From Panulirus ornatus (lineage: Eukaryota; Arthropoda; Malacostraca; Decapoda; Palinuridae), in NCBI RefSeq assembly GCF_036320965.1, contig NC_092287.1, positions 10,345,297-10,409,296 on the forward strand: a DNA stretch of 64,000 bases, in the 5' to 3' direction. A model generated the notes under the pieces. It saw only the letters and a program-made list of their open reading frames with translations, did no database searches and had not been told where the DNA came from. Each line of letters begins with the position of its first letter. Position 1 is the first letter of the stretch. Positions 31,131 through 41,018 of the stretch are shown here, in pieces. Position numbers and translations under genes: made by a program.

Positions 31131-31497
31131 ATCAAAACGACATCCTTTGAACTCCTGACAATCTCTTTCGTCACACCTGCTACTCGTTAAACGAGGAAGG
31201 TGTATGGATCGTCTCTACTACAATTTCATTTATTGAGAGATAAACGATGAGAAAGTGCGATGGTCTCATGCAAAGTTTAACGAGGGATAGTTAACTAACG
31301 CTGCCAGTATGTGAGAAAGTGTCAGTGGCTTTAGAGGGACGTAAGGTTTCGTGTGCGTGGTGGACTGTGAAGCTGAAGTGAAGCTATTTCTCTCAAAATG
31401 TAATGAAGAAATCGATTCGACGGAGAGCATCGCCCAGCAGGAGATATGTTGACCCACTGCACAATGTAGCATGGTAAGTGAGGGGCCCCTTGTCGTA

Positions 31498-31548
<51 letters not shown>

Positions 31549-32106
31549 ATTTGGGTTAGTGATGGTCTGTGATGTCATGGTTTGATAATCATATACTTCC
31601 AAAACTATTTTTTTGGGGGGTGGGGGTAAGTAAGATATCCTTAAGATATTTTTTCTGTGAAACTAATTATTCTTTTGTTGTATGTCATCCGCCACAGTGA
31701 TTTCCATCAGTGTTTGTTCTTTGGAAATTGGTTTAGAAATTTGCCGAAGGTTGTAAGTTTATTGTATTTTGGTTGTTGTCGCTGTTACTTCTTTCAATCT
31801 GTCTATATACTTATCAAGCTGTCTATTTATCTATCCATCTAAGCATCAGTCTATCTATGTGGTGGTGTTACCGGACTCTACCTGCTTGCAGGTTGCACCG
31901 CAAGTGAAAAGTCACTTTGGCGAGGCTACAGCCTCGTCAAAGAACTTCTGGCTTCAAAGGAGACCATCCTGTCCCTGCTACTGATTGTAGCGCAGCGTTG
32001 GGCTGCAGGAGCAATAGGAAAACGAGTTGTGTTGTAAAAAAAAATCAGTTTCATAAACAGGTGAAAATATATATATCTGGGTGTCATTTCATGATTATGA
32101 GGTAGT
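31131..32106. other. Unassigned sequence with (CA)n
   Basis: Contains a (CA)n run at 31503-31543 and TCTATCTAT-like repeats near 31800-31860. No gene or element recognised. Confidence 0.5.
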
Positions 32107-32108
32107 AT

Positions 32109-32158
<50 letters not shown>
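32107..32158. repeat. (GA)n microsatellite
   Basis: GA run of about 50 bases. Confidence 0.95.
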
Positions 32159-32162
<4 letters not shown>

Positions 32163-32269
32163 AAAGTGAGTGTGAAAAAGAGAGAAATGGAGACAGACTG
32201 AAGAAGAGGGAGAGATAAAGCGATAATACTTATCTTACGGGGAAGAGTACGTAAGATGAGATTTTTGCT

Positions 32270-33830
32270 ACAAGGTATCGCTAGCAGGAAACGCTAACTA
32301 GTGCTCGTCTTGCTCGTTGAGAGCAATAATGTTTGGCTCCGTCGCTGCGCTCATTACATAATCGTTAGTCCTGGGTTCATCTGGGACTGACGTATGCCAT
32401 GTGTCAAGATTTCTTTTAAATGTTTCTACACTTGTTCCATATTCGTTTTCATGCTTCTCTTTTAGTGGTACGTTGAAATTCTTTCCATCTTTCTCGAAGG
32501 TTCTCTTTCGTATGTTTCTGCTCGGTTTTTTGTTATAATCTATGGTATTTATGTTTCTTGTAGACGTATTAACCGTTTCTTTTATGGTGAGAGGCTTTTA
32601 AGTTCAGTATATTATAGAACTGGGGTATACTGGGGTCGACGTGCTGTCAGTGGGCATGTGGACATGTGAAGTGTCTGGGGTAAACCATGGAAAGTTTTGT
32701 GGGGCCTGGATGTGGTAGGGAGCTGTGGTTTCGGTGCATTACACATGACAGCTAGAGACTGAGTGTGAGCGGCTGCGGCCTTTCTTCGTCTGCTCTTGGT
32801 GCTGCCTCGCTACCGCGGGAAACGGCGATCAAGTATGAAATATTATTCTTAATTCCTTCAGTTTGTTGCCATGCGCAGATTGTCATATACTTTCCCTTCT
32901 CTCTACGCCGTAAAATTCGATTTTTACTTTTTCCTTACTTTTCATGATACATTAGTTTTTCGTTCCATTCTCTTGCTCTTTTCTATTGAAGTAAGTCTGA
33001 ATTCCTTCCAGCTTGTTTATTTCCGTTTGTTTAGTTAGCGACCCTACGGCACTGCAGTATTAAGCTTTGCCTCATAGATATACATTAAGCATTTTCATCC
33101 ATGGTTTGCTCTCCCTCGTGAGAGATTCTCATTATCATACCGCTCATTTCTTGACTACGATGGAGCCATCTTCTCAGTGTGATCTTTGAATTACAGTGTC
33201 TCGTTTCTGATGACTCAAAGATCTTTGACAGTCTCTTTCATTTTTCTATCGCTTTCCCAGCTGGGACCTTCGTAAGGTCACGTCATAGTATATCGTTAAC
33301 CATTCCATGACTCGTTTGCTCAAATTTGGTCTTCGTTTCATTCCATCAAGGTATATATTTAAGCTCATTTGTAGACACCGAGTCTTGTCCGCGTCTCTCC
33401 ATGGTCCGTTTGTGATCCTACCATTTTTGCTCGCTTATAGTGTTGTAAACAACAGAGCATCGGAATGTACATTCTGATTTCTCTGTCGATGTCTGATAGC
33501 ATTTGTTCTCAAGAGAACCAGGGCCGATACTTATCCCAGTGATACCCCTTTATACTTTAGTTCGCTGCTACTTTCATACGGAGGAATACAAAGGCATACA
33601 AAGGAATTCAAACAGCAACGGACCAATTGGATCCTTTACTCTATAGGAATTCAAACAGCAACAGATCATGGGATTCTTTACTCTATGACCTCATTTTATC
33701 CTTGTTTTGCTAATTTCTCAGACAGAATTCCGTGATTTTGCGAAATGCTTGAACAAAATCAAGAGAGACTTGCCCATTCTCTTTCCATACGAGACAACTC
33801 TTATATGTACGTTAGAATGAGCTTAATGAT
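32270..33830 (-). mobile_element. CR1-like LINE relic B, split by an RTE-like insertion
   Basis: Minus strand. Sense order: DFVQAFRK (RT motif A region, about 33760), GVSLG motif B remnant (about 33535), VKDL-VIRNETLQFKDHTEK (about 33225-33165; usual KDLGV), INKLEGIQTYFNRK (about 33010-32970), ERRES (about 32910), then after the insertion at 32615-32846, RKRTFEKDGKNFNVPL and SVETFKRNLDTW (about 32520-32395) and a stop near 32295. These are the standard CR1 C-terminal blocks. Many stops are present, so it is older than the RTE-like insertion. Confidence 0.78.
32615..32846 (+). mobile_element. RTE-like LINE 3' end, short-form 3' UTR, nested in CR1-like relic B
   Basis: 5'-truncated to the last codons (GTCGACGTGCTGTCAGTGG block) plus the 3' UTR. 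After AGCTAGAGACTGAGTGTGAG the UTR goes directly to a single terminal tail motif (CTGCCTCGCTACCGCGGGAA) and a TCAAGTATGAAAT tail. The ~200 bp variable region and second motif of the long form are absent. No (TA)n tail is present. It interrupts the CR1-like ORF. Confidence 0.85.
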
Positions 33831-34524
33831 GGCGTCTTTGTAGTATTTCACCTCACATATTACATGTTGGCTTACCGTTTGTATTGTCCATTTTGATCGG
33901 ATGTTTCTGGTATGTGTATTCTAATCTCATTCAAAGACCTGTATTGCCTGTGAGGTCAAGATTACACTCCTTTGAGTGTTGGTGTTATAGATGCGTTTTT
34001 GTTTTTGTTTTTTCGTCGTGAATATCTGTTCTTGTTTTTGCGTCTATACTTTGCATCATTCGGTTCGGGAAGTGAGTTTTTCTTTTTTTTTCTAAGTTTA
34101 TCAATTGCTTTGCTCATATTTACCGAAATGTAAAAAAATGTCAGTGACTGTACTATCATTATGTTGTTTGAACAATTTCTTGACTCATATCGTGTCATAT
34201 TTTGAGTTGTGAGAGAATAGTTATTTACGTACGAGTAATTGCGAGGAAATTTTGCCAAGCGCGTAGCGATCACCACTGGAAAATTTAGAGTTGCGCAGAA
34301 CGAGTCGTGTGAGTTTACGTGTTGTTAAGTGTTATGTGTGCGAGGGAGAGGTATTAGTTTTGTGGACTGAAAGCCAGCCAGGGGCGAGGGTGAAGCAGAA
34401 GGGAAAAAGACAGGTACGTGGGTCAAAAGAATGCCACTTGACAGCCACTAAAGTGTTTTACGCACTGCTGCAGCAGCTGGTCACTGTAACCCTCCCAGTA
34501 CCCAGGCAGTGTGGGTAGTGTTGG

Positions 34525-34525
<1 letters not shown>
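33831..34525. other. Unassigned sequence
   Basis: No recognisable element. Frames at 33962-34276 (minus) and 34291-34518 (plus) have no motif and are probably chance. Confidence 0.45.

Positions 34526-34591
<66 letters not shown>
34526..34591. repeat. (GA)n microsatellite
   Basis: Pure GA run of about 66 bases. Confidence 0.95.
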
Positions 34592-34596
<5 letters not shown>

Positions 34597-34804
34597 TAAG
34601 ATTTTGCTTAAAATCAACGCCGAATCTAATTGCGTTTCCATAACAATAACGAATGTTTATGTGACATAGCGCGAGACAAAGCAAACACTCGTGTATTAAA
34701 ATAATCAACACAACCAGTAAATGAGAGAGATAAAAGAGAGAAGACCCCCCTCAAAAAAAATCACCCAGAGTTGTACCAAAAGAAAATGGGTGAAAAATTA
34801 TTCG

Positions 34805-35530
34805 AACGAAAACAGACACAGGCGTGGGGACAGGGGCGTGGAGGTGATACAGACACAGGCGTGGGGACAGGGGCGTGCAGGTGATACAGACACAGGCGTG
34901 GGGACAGGGGCGTGCAGGTGATACAGACACAGGCGTGGGGACAGGGGCGTGGAGGGTGATAACAGACACAGGCGTAGGGACACGGGGCGTGCAGTGGTGA
35001 TACAGACGACACAGGCTGTGGGGACAGGGGCGTGCAGGTGATAACCAGACACAGGCGTAGAGTGGGACCAGGGCGTGCAGGTGAGAACAGACACAGGCGT
35101 GGGACAGGGCGTGCAGGTGATACAGACACAGGCGTGGGGACAGGGGCGTGCATGGTGATACAGACACAGGCGTGGGGACAGGGGCGTGCAGGTGATAACA
35201 GACACAGGCGTGGGGACAGGGGCGTGCAGGTATACAGACACAGGCGTGGGGACAGGGGCGTGCAGGTGATACAGACACAGGCGTGGGGACAGGGGCGTGG
35301 AGGTGATACAGACACAGGCGTGGGGACAGGGGCGTGGAGGTGATACAGACACAGGCGTCGGGACAGGGGCGTGGAGGTGATACACACACAGGCGTGGGGA
35401 CAGGGGCGTGCAGGTGATACAGACACAGGCGTGGGGACAGGGGCGTGGAGGTGATACAGACACAGGCGTGGGGACAGGGGCGTGCAGGTGATACAGACAG
35501 GCGTGGGGACAGGGGCGTGGAGGTGATAAC
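34805..35530. repeat. 37 bp minisatellite, about 20 units
   Basis: Unit GTGATACAGACACAGGCGTG plus GGGACAGGGGCGTGCAG, measured 34881 to 34918. The last bases alternate GTGCAG and GTGGAG. Units at 34950-35110 carry several indels. The long minus-strand Pro/Cys-rich frames are by-products. Confidence 0.95.
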
Positions 35531-37140
35531 AGGCATCACCTGTGATAACAGGAGTGGGTAACCAGAGCCCCGGCTATGATAACAGGAGGGCAGTATGAGG
35601 CTCCAGCTATGATAAGAATAGCGTAATCCCAGGCTCATCCTGTGTGATAACAGGCGATCTAGCTATGATAACAGGAGGGAAATTATAGCCTCCGTTTGTG
35701 ATAACAGGGAGGTTGTTACGGACTATGATAACAGGTGGGGTCAAGGGCAACAGCTGTGTGATAACAACAGGGCGGTAATCATGGGTTCCATCTATGATAA
35801 TAGAAGGAAAATTATAGGCCTCATCTATGATAACAAGGAGGTATAATCGCGGGCTCTAACCATGATAACAGAAGGGTAGTTACAGCGCCAGCTATGATAA
35901 CGGGAAGGGAATCACAGGCTCTTGTCTATGATAACAGGGTAGTAGTCATAGGATCCAGCTATGATAACAGGAGGGTCATCTAAACTCCAGGTATGATAAC
36001 CTGAGGATAATCTAGGGTCGCCAGCAATGATAACAAGAGGGTTATCACAAAGCTCCAGCTACGAGCAGGAGAGTAAACATAGGTTCCAGCTCTGATAACA
36101 GAAAGGTAAATATAGGCTCCAGCTGTGATAAAAGAGGATGGGGGGGGGGTGTTATTCAAGCTTTATATATGATAACAGGAGGGTGATCATTGCCTCCAGC
36201 TGTGATAACAAGTGTGTAAGCATTGGCTTCAGCTATGATAACAGGAGGGTAAGCATAGGCTCCAAGCTGTGATAACAGGTGTGTAAGCATAGGCTTCAGC
36301 TATGATAACAGGAGGGTAAGCATAGGCTCCAACTGTGATAACAGGAGGGTTCGTATAGGCTTCAGCTATGATAACAGGAGGGTACGCATAAACCCCAGCT
36401 ATGATAACAGGCATGTAAGCATAGGCTTCAGCTATGATAACAGGAGGGTACGCATAAGCTCCAGCTACGATAACAGGAGTGTAAGCATAGGCTCCAGCTT
36501 TGATAACAGGCGAGCATAGGCTCAAGCTATGATAACAGGAGTGTAAATATAGGCTTCAGCTATGATAACAGGCGAGCATAGGCTCAAGCTATGATAACAG
36601 GAGTGTAAGCATAGGCTTCAGCTATGATAACAGGCGAGCATAGGCTCAAGCTATGATAACAGGTGTGTAAACATAGGCTTCAACTATGATAACAGGAGGG
36701 TACGCATAAGCCCCAGCTATGATAACAGGAGTGTAAGCATAGGCTTCAGCTATGATAACAGGAGGGTACGCATAAGCTCCAGCTATGATAACAGGAGTGT
36801 AAGCATAGGCTTCAGCTATGATAACAGAGCGAGCATAGGCTCAAGCTATGATAACAGGTGTGTAAGCATAGGCTTCAACTATGATAACAGGAGGGTACGC
36901 ATAAGCCCCAGCTATGATAACAGGAGTGTAAGCATAGGCTTCAGCTATGATAACAGGGGTGTAATTACCGGCCGTAGGCAGTAATCATAGGAAAGTAATT
37001 ACAGGCTCTAGTTATGACACTCGTAGAGTAATTACAGGCCCCCGGCCATCATAAAGAGGGAGGGAGGACAGGTGATTACAGGCTCCATCTGTGATGACAG
37101 CTGGGTCATCACAGGCTCCAGCTGTGATGACGATAAATCT
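35531..37140. repeat. ~33 bp GATAACAGG minisatellite
   Basis: About 45 units of the type CTATGATAACAGGAGGGTAA plus a GCATAGGCTTCAG end. The edges (35531-36180 and 36965-37140) are strongly diverged, while 36230-36960 is more regular. Every unit carries TGATAA. Confidence 0.93.
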
Positions 37141-37184
37141 AAGTAATTATTCACTTTACGTGCGACACTTTTAATCCTGAAGTG

Positions 37185-38185
37185 CTCGACAATATGGAGT
37201 GAAATTTTTTGTATACACATATTTTTTTTAACATCAAAATTCCTGCAAGTATTGTTTCAATGAGACTTTTTTTTCTTTATATTTTATTGTGTTGGAATTA
37301 TTATTATTTCTTTAATCTCACTTCATCGGGGTTTGCTGAAGACCTTGCATCACCCGAGTCGAGGTGTCGTTCCAGTAATATGGAGTGAATTCTTTTTTCA
37401 TTAATTTATAGACAAATATTTTTTAGCATCAAAATTCTTACAAGTATTGTTTCAATGAGTTCTTTTTTTTTCTTTATATTTTATTGTGTTGGAATTATTA
37501 TTATTATTTTTTTCTAATCTCACTCCATCGGGGTTTGCTGAAGAGCTTGCATCACCCGAGCCGAGGTGTCGTTCCAGTAATATGGAGTGAATTCTTTTTT
37601 CATTAATTTATAGACATCTTTTTTAACATCAAAATTCCTGCAAGTATTGTTTCAATGAGTCCTTTTTTTTCTTTATATTTTATTGTGTTGGAATTATTAT
37701 TATTTTTTTTTTTAATCTCACTCGATCGGGGTTTGCTGAAGAGCTTGCATCACCCGAGCCGAAGTGTCGTTCCAGTAATATGGAGTGAATTCTTTTTTCA
37801 TTAATTTATAGACATCTTTTTTAACATCAAAATTCCTGCAAGTATTGTTTCAATGAGTCCTTTTTTTTTCTTTATATTTTATTGTGTTGGAATTATTATT
37901 ATTATTTTTTTTTTTAATCTCACTCGATCGGGGTTTGCTGAAGAGCTTGCATCACCAGAGTCGAAGTGTCGTTCCAGTAATATGGAGTGAATTCTTTTTT
38001 CATTAATTTATAGACATCTTTTTTTTAACATCAAAATTCCTGCAAGTATTGTTTCAATGAGTCCTTTTTTTTTCTTTATATTTTATTGTGTTGGAATTAT
38101 TATTATTATTTTTTCTTTAATCTCACTCGATCGGGGTTTGCTGAAGAGCTTGCATCACCCGCGCCGAAGTGTCGTTCCAGTAATG
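37185..38185. repeat. ~200 bp satellite, five units
   Basis: The marker GTTCCAGTAATATGGAGTGA recurs with its first base at 37369, 37571, 37769, 37971 and 38173, spacing 198-202. Each unit has AACATCAAAATTCCTGCAAG, a T-rich stretch of variable length and GGGGTTTGCTGAAGAGCTTG. Length differences fall in the T and ATT runs. Confidence 0.95.
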
Positions 38186-38504
38186 CTAAAAACCCTCCCG
38201 GCCTGGTACTTGATAGTCTCAAATTCTTCACCTTGAGACTGGCATGTTAAGCTCTCGCCCTCTGCTGTGACCCTTTGTGATCATGTCTTTCATCAAGGGG
38301 AATTCAACAAAGTTGGTCATACTTTTCCCTTACTTTCTGATCGAGTAATGTGATAAAGTACGTACGAGGAGATAGTTTGGAAAGTATGTTATTGTCTCAT
38401 TTATTCTTTATCAAGTTTGGATTATCATTTCACAGATCCTCCTAGGTAGAAAGGGGGTTAGAATATAATAACCCAGTTATCTCGTGTGTATAACAGAAGA
38501 CGAG
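38186..38504. other. Unassigned sequence
   Basis: No gene or element recognised. Confidence 0.5.
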
Positions 38505-38690
38505 TGAGAGAGAGGTGGGAGCCGAGGGGGAAGGTTCTAGAAATCCTCCCCTCCTGTATTACTTTGCACAAAATAAAAAATCAATCAACGGTGGAAGGAG
38601 CCAAGTGAGGATTATTTTCTATATAAAGCCCCTGACGCCACCTCCTTCACGAAGGGGGAAATAGCGAACACCTCGCGAAAGAAATGGTTG
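38505..38690 (+). mobile_element. Diverged copy of the SINE-like element
   Basis: AGAAATCCTCCCCTCCTGT, GAGCCAAGTGAGGAT and GGGGGAAATAGCGAACA blocks align in order with the element's middle and tail, but with many changes and no (TA)n. The 5' end is missing. Probably an old copy. Confidence 0.65.
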
Positions 38691-38825
38691 ATGGATAACT
38701 TAGTAAGATCTGATAGTCTCTTAGATTCTGAGATAACACGAACGTATTAGAACAGGATTTAATGATTTATATTGGACGGACATTGTCTTTTTCAAGCTTA
38801 TTATCGCATGATGCCTTTGGGATTT

Positions 38826-39876
38826 TTTGAAGCTTGAGTTCTCTGCAGGGAAAGCTTGAGTTCTCTGCAGAGAAAGCTTGAGTTCTTCAAGGAAAGCTTG
38901 AGTTCTTTAAGGAAAGCTTGAGTTCTCTGCAAGGAAAGCTTGAGTTCTTTAAGGAAAGCTTGAGTTCTTTAAGGAAAGCTTGAGTTCTCTGCAAGGAAAG
39001 CTTGAGTTCTTTACGGAAAGCTTGAGTTCTCTGCAAGGAAAGCTTGAGTTCTTCAAGGAAAGCTTGAGTTCTCTGCAGGGAAAGCTTGAGTCCTTCAAGG
39101 AAAGCTTGAGTTCTTGAAGGAAAGCTTGAGTTCTCTGCAGGGAAAGCTTGAGCTCTCTGCAAGGAAAGCTTGAGTTCTCTGCAAGGAAAGCTTGAGTTAT
39201 CTGCAGGGAAAGCTTGAGTTCTCTGCAGGGAAAGCTTGAGTTCTTCAAGGAAAGCTTGAGTTTAGAAGCTTGAGTTCTCTGCAAGGAAAGCTTGAGTTAT
39301 CTGCAGGGAAAGCTTGAGTTCTCTGCAGGGAAAGCTTGAGTTCTTCAAGGAAAGCTTGAGTTCTTGAAGGAAAGCTTGAGTTCTCTGCAGGGAAAGCTTG
39401 ACTTCTTCAAGGAAAGCTTGAGTTCTCTGCAGGGAAAGCTTGACTTCTTCAAGGAAAGCTTGAGTTCTTCAAGGAAAGCTTGAGTTCTCTGCAGGGAAAG
39501 CTTGAGTTCTTTAAGGAAAGCTTGAGTTCTCTGCAGGGAAAGCTTGAGATCTTTAAGGAAAGCTTGAGTTCTTCAAGGAAAGCTTGAGTTCTTTAAGGAA
39601 AGCTTGAGTTCTCTGCAGGGAAAGCTTGAGTTCTTTAAGGAAAGCTTGAGTTCTCTGCAGGGAAAGCTTGAGTTCTTCAAGTAAAAGCTTGAGTTCTCTG
39701 CAGGGAAAGCTTGACTTCTTCAAGGAAAGCTTGAGTTCTTGAAGGAAAGCTTGAGTTCTCTGCAGGGAAAGCTTGAGATCTTCAAGGAAAGCTTGAGTTC
39801 TCTGCAAGGAAAGCTTGAGTTCTTCAAGGAAAGCTTGAGTTCTCTGCAGGGAAAGCTTGAGTTCTTCACGGAAAGA
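38826..39876. repeat. 20-23 bp minisatellite, about 48 units
   Basis: Core GGAAAGCTTGAGTTCT followed by either CTGCAG or TCAA/TTAA/TGAA. Each unit holds AAGCTT. The unit types are interleaved without fixed order. One truncated unit lies at about 39265. Confidence 0.95.
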
Positions 39877-39929
39877 TGGTTATTTGATGTGCTGGCTGCT
39901 CAGCTCCCTCCCTGAACCATCTCTCAGTA

Positions 39930-40098
39930 GCACCAACGTGTGGTGTAGTGGATAACGTTGCCACATAACAGTCACACCTGCAGGTACGCCGGGGTTCAAA
40001 ACCCAAGGATAGGTCAGTCGGCTCACAGTCAATCTAGCCGTTCATCCCCTCCCGTCAGGTCTTTGTCGATAAATGGGAACTTGGCGTGAGCTAGGGTT

Positions 40099-40102
<4 letters not shown>
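39930..40102 (+). mobile_element. tRNA-derived SINE
   Basis: A box TGGTGTAGTGG (39941-39951, perfect to TRGYNNARNGG) and B box GTTCAAAAC (39994-40002, matches GWTCRANNC). A body with GTCGATAAATGGGAACTTGGC follows, a phrase common in arthropod tRNA-derived SINEs, then a (TA)n tail. The head does not fold as a full tRNA. It is likely transcribed by polymerase III if active. Confidence 0.78.

Positions 40103-40171
<69 letters not shown>
40103..40171. repeat. (TA)n microsatellite
   Basis: TA run between the tRNA-derived SINE and the SINE-like copy. Confidence 0.95.
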
Positions 40172-40173
<2 letters not shown>

Positions 40174-40409
40174 TTTTTCTTTCACACTATTCGCCATTTC
40201 CCACGTTAGCGAGGTAGCGTTAAGAACAGAGAACTGGGCCTTTGAGGGAATATCCTCACCTGGCCATCTTCTCTTTTCCTTCTTTTGGAAAATAAAAAAA
40301 AAAAAAAACGAGAGGGGAGGATTTCCAGCCACCCGCTCCCTCCCCTTTTAGTCGCCTTCTACGACATGCAGGGAATACGTGGGAAGTATTCTTTCTCCCC
40401 TATCCCCAG

Positions 40410-40411
<2 letters not shown>
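40172..40411 (-). mobile_element. SINE-like non-autonomous element, full length
   Basis: Minus-strand copy. The tail motif is intact (CCCACGTTAGCGAGGTAGCG on plus). The 5' end reads CCTATCCCCAGCGATA on plus and enters (TA)n. Same boundaries as the copies at 2199, 7106 and 25547. Confidence 0.83.

Positions 40412-40475
<64 letters not shown>
40412..40475. repeat. (TA)n microsatellite
   Basis: TA run between the SINE-like 5' end and the palindrome. Confidence 0.95.
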
Positions 40476-40485
<10 letters not shown>

Positions 40486-40487
40486 CA

Positions 40488-40647
40488 CATAATACCCTCC
40501 AGCAGCCAGGATTCGAACCCAGGACCTTTTGCGCGGCATTCGGGAACGCTAACTGCAAGGCTATGATCGTGATCATAGCCTATCAGCGTTCCCGAATACC
40601 ACGCAAAATGTCCTGGGTTCGAATCCTGGATGCTGGAGGGTATTATG
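40488..40647. repeat. Second palindrome of divergent tRNA-like heads
   Basis: Arms 40488-40568 and 40571-40647, centre GATC-GT-GATC. Each outward arm has a B box GGTTCGAATCC (plus: about 40616-40626) and a weaker A-box region (ATAGCCTTGCAGTTAGC on minus, shortened on plus). Outer ends GCTGGAGGGTATTATG match. It is a different sequence from the 6901 palindrome but has the same architecture and the same kind of neighbours. Confidence 0.8.
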
Positions 40648-40669
40648 CGTTCTATGAAAGTGCGATGTT

Positions 40670-40915
40670 GTTTTCCTGAGGGGCGGGGTAGCGACAGGAA
40701 TGGATGAAGGCAAGCAAGTATGAATATGCACTTGTGAATGTATGTAATGTTTGTATATGTGTATGTTTATATATGTATATGTTGATATGTATATGTATGT
40801 ATATGTGCGTATGTGGGCGTTTATGTACATACATGTGTATAAGAGTGGATGGGCCATTCTCCGTCTGTTTCCTGGCGCTACTTCGCTGACGCGGGAAACG
40901 GCGGTTATGTATTAT
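40670..40915 (+). mobile_element. Diverged RTE-like LINE 3' end
   Basis: Distal long-form 3' UTR from GGGGTAGCGACAGGAATGGA to the terminal motif CGCTACTTCGCTGACGCGGG followed by AAACGGCGGTTATG and (ATA)n. It differs at many positions from the young copies, so it is an older insertion. Confidence 0.8.
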
Positions 40916-40951
40916 GATAATAATAATAATAATAATGCTAATGATAATAAT

Positions 40952-41016
<65 letters not shown>
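40913..41016. repeat. (ATA)n then (TA)n microsatellite
   Basis: ATA repeats to about 40952, then a TA run to 41016. Confidence 0.93.

Positions 41017-41018
<2 letters not shown>

Noticed and set aside
30926..31150. Candidate small host gene near 31 kb
   Set aside because: The region is adjacent to and probably part of the 5' end of CR1-like relic A on the opposite strand. No independent evidence.
34751..35638. A 295-codon Pro/Cys/His-rich frame on the minus strand
   Set aside because: Falls in the 37 bp minisatellite and is kept open only by the lack of stops in the unit. Overlapping frames look equally open.
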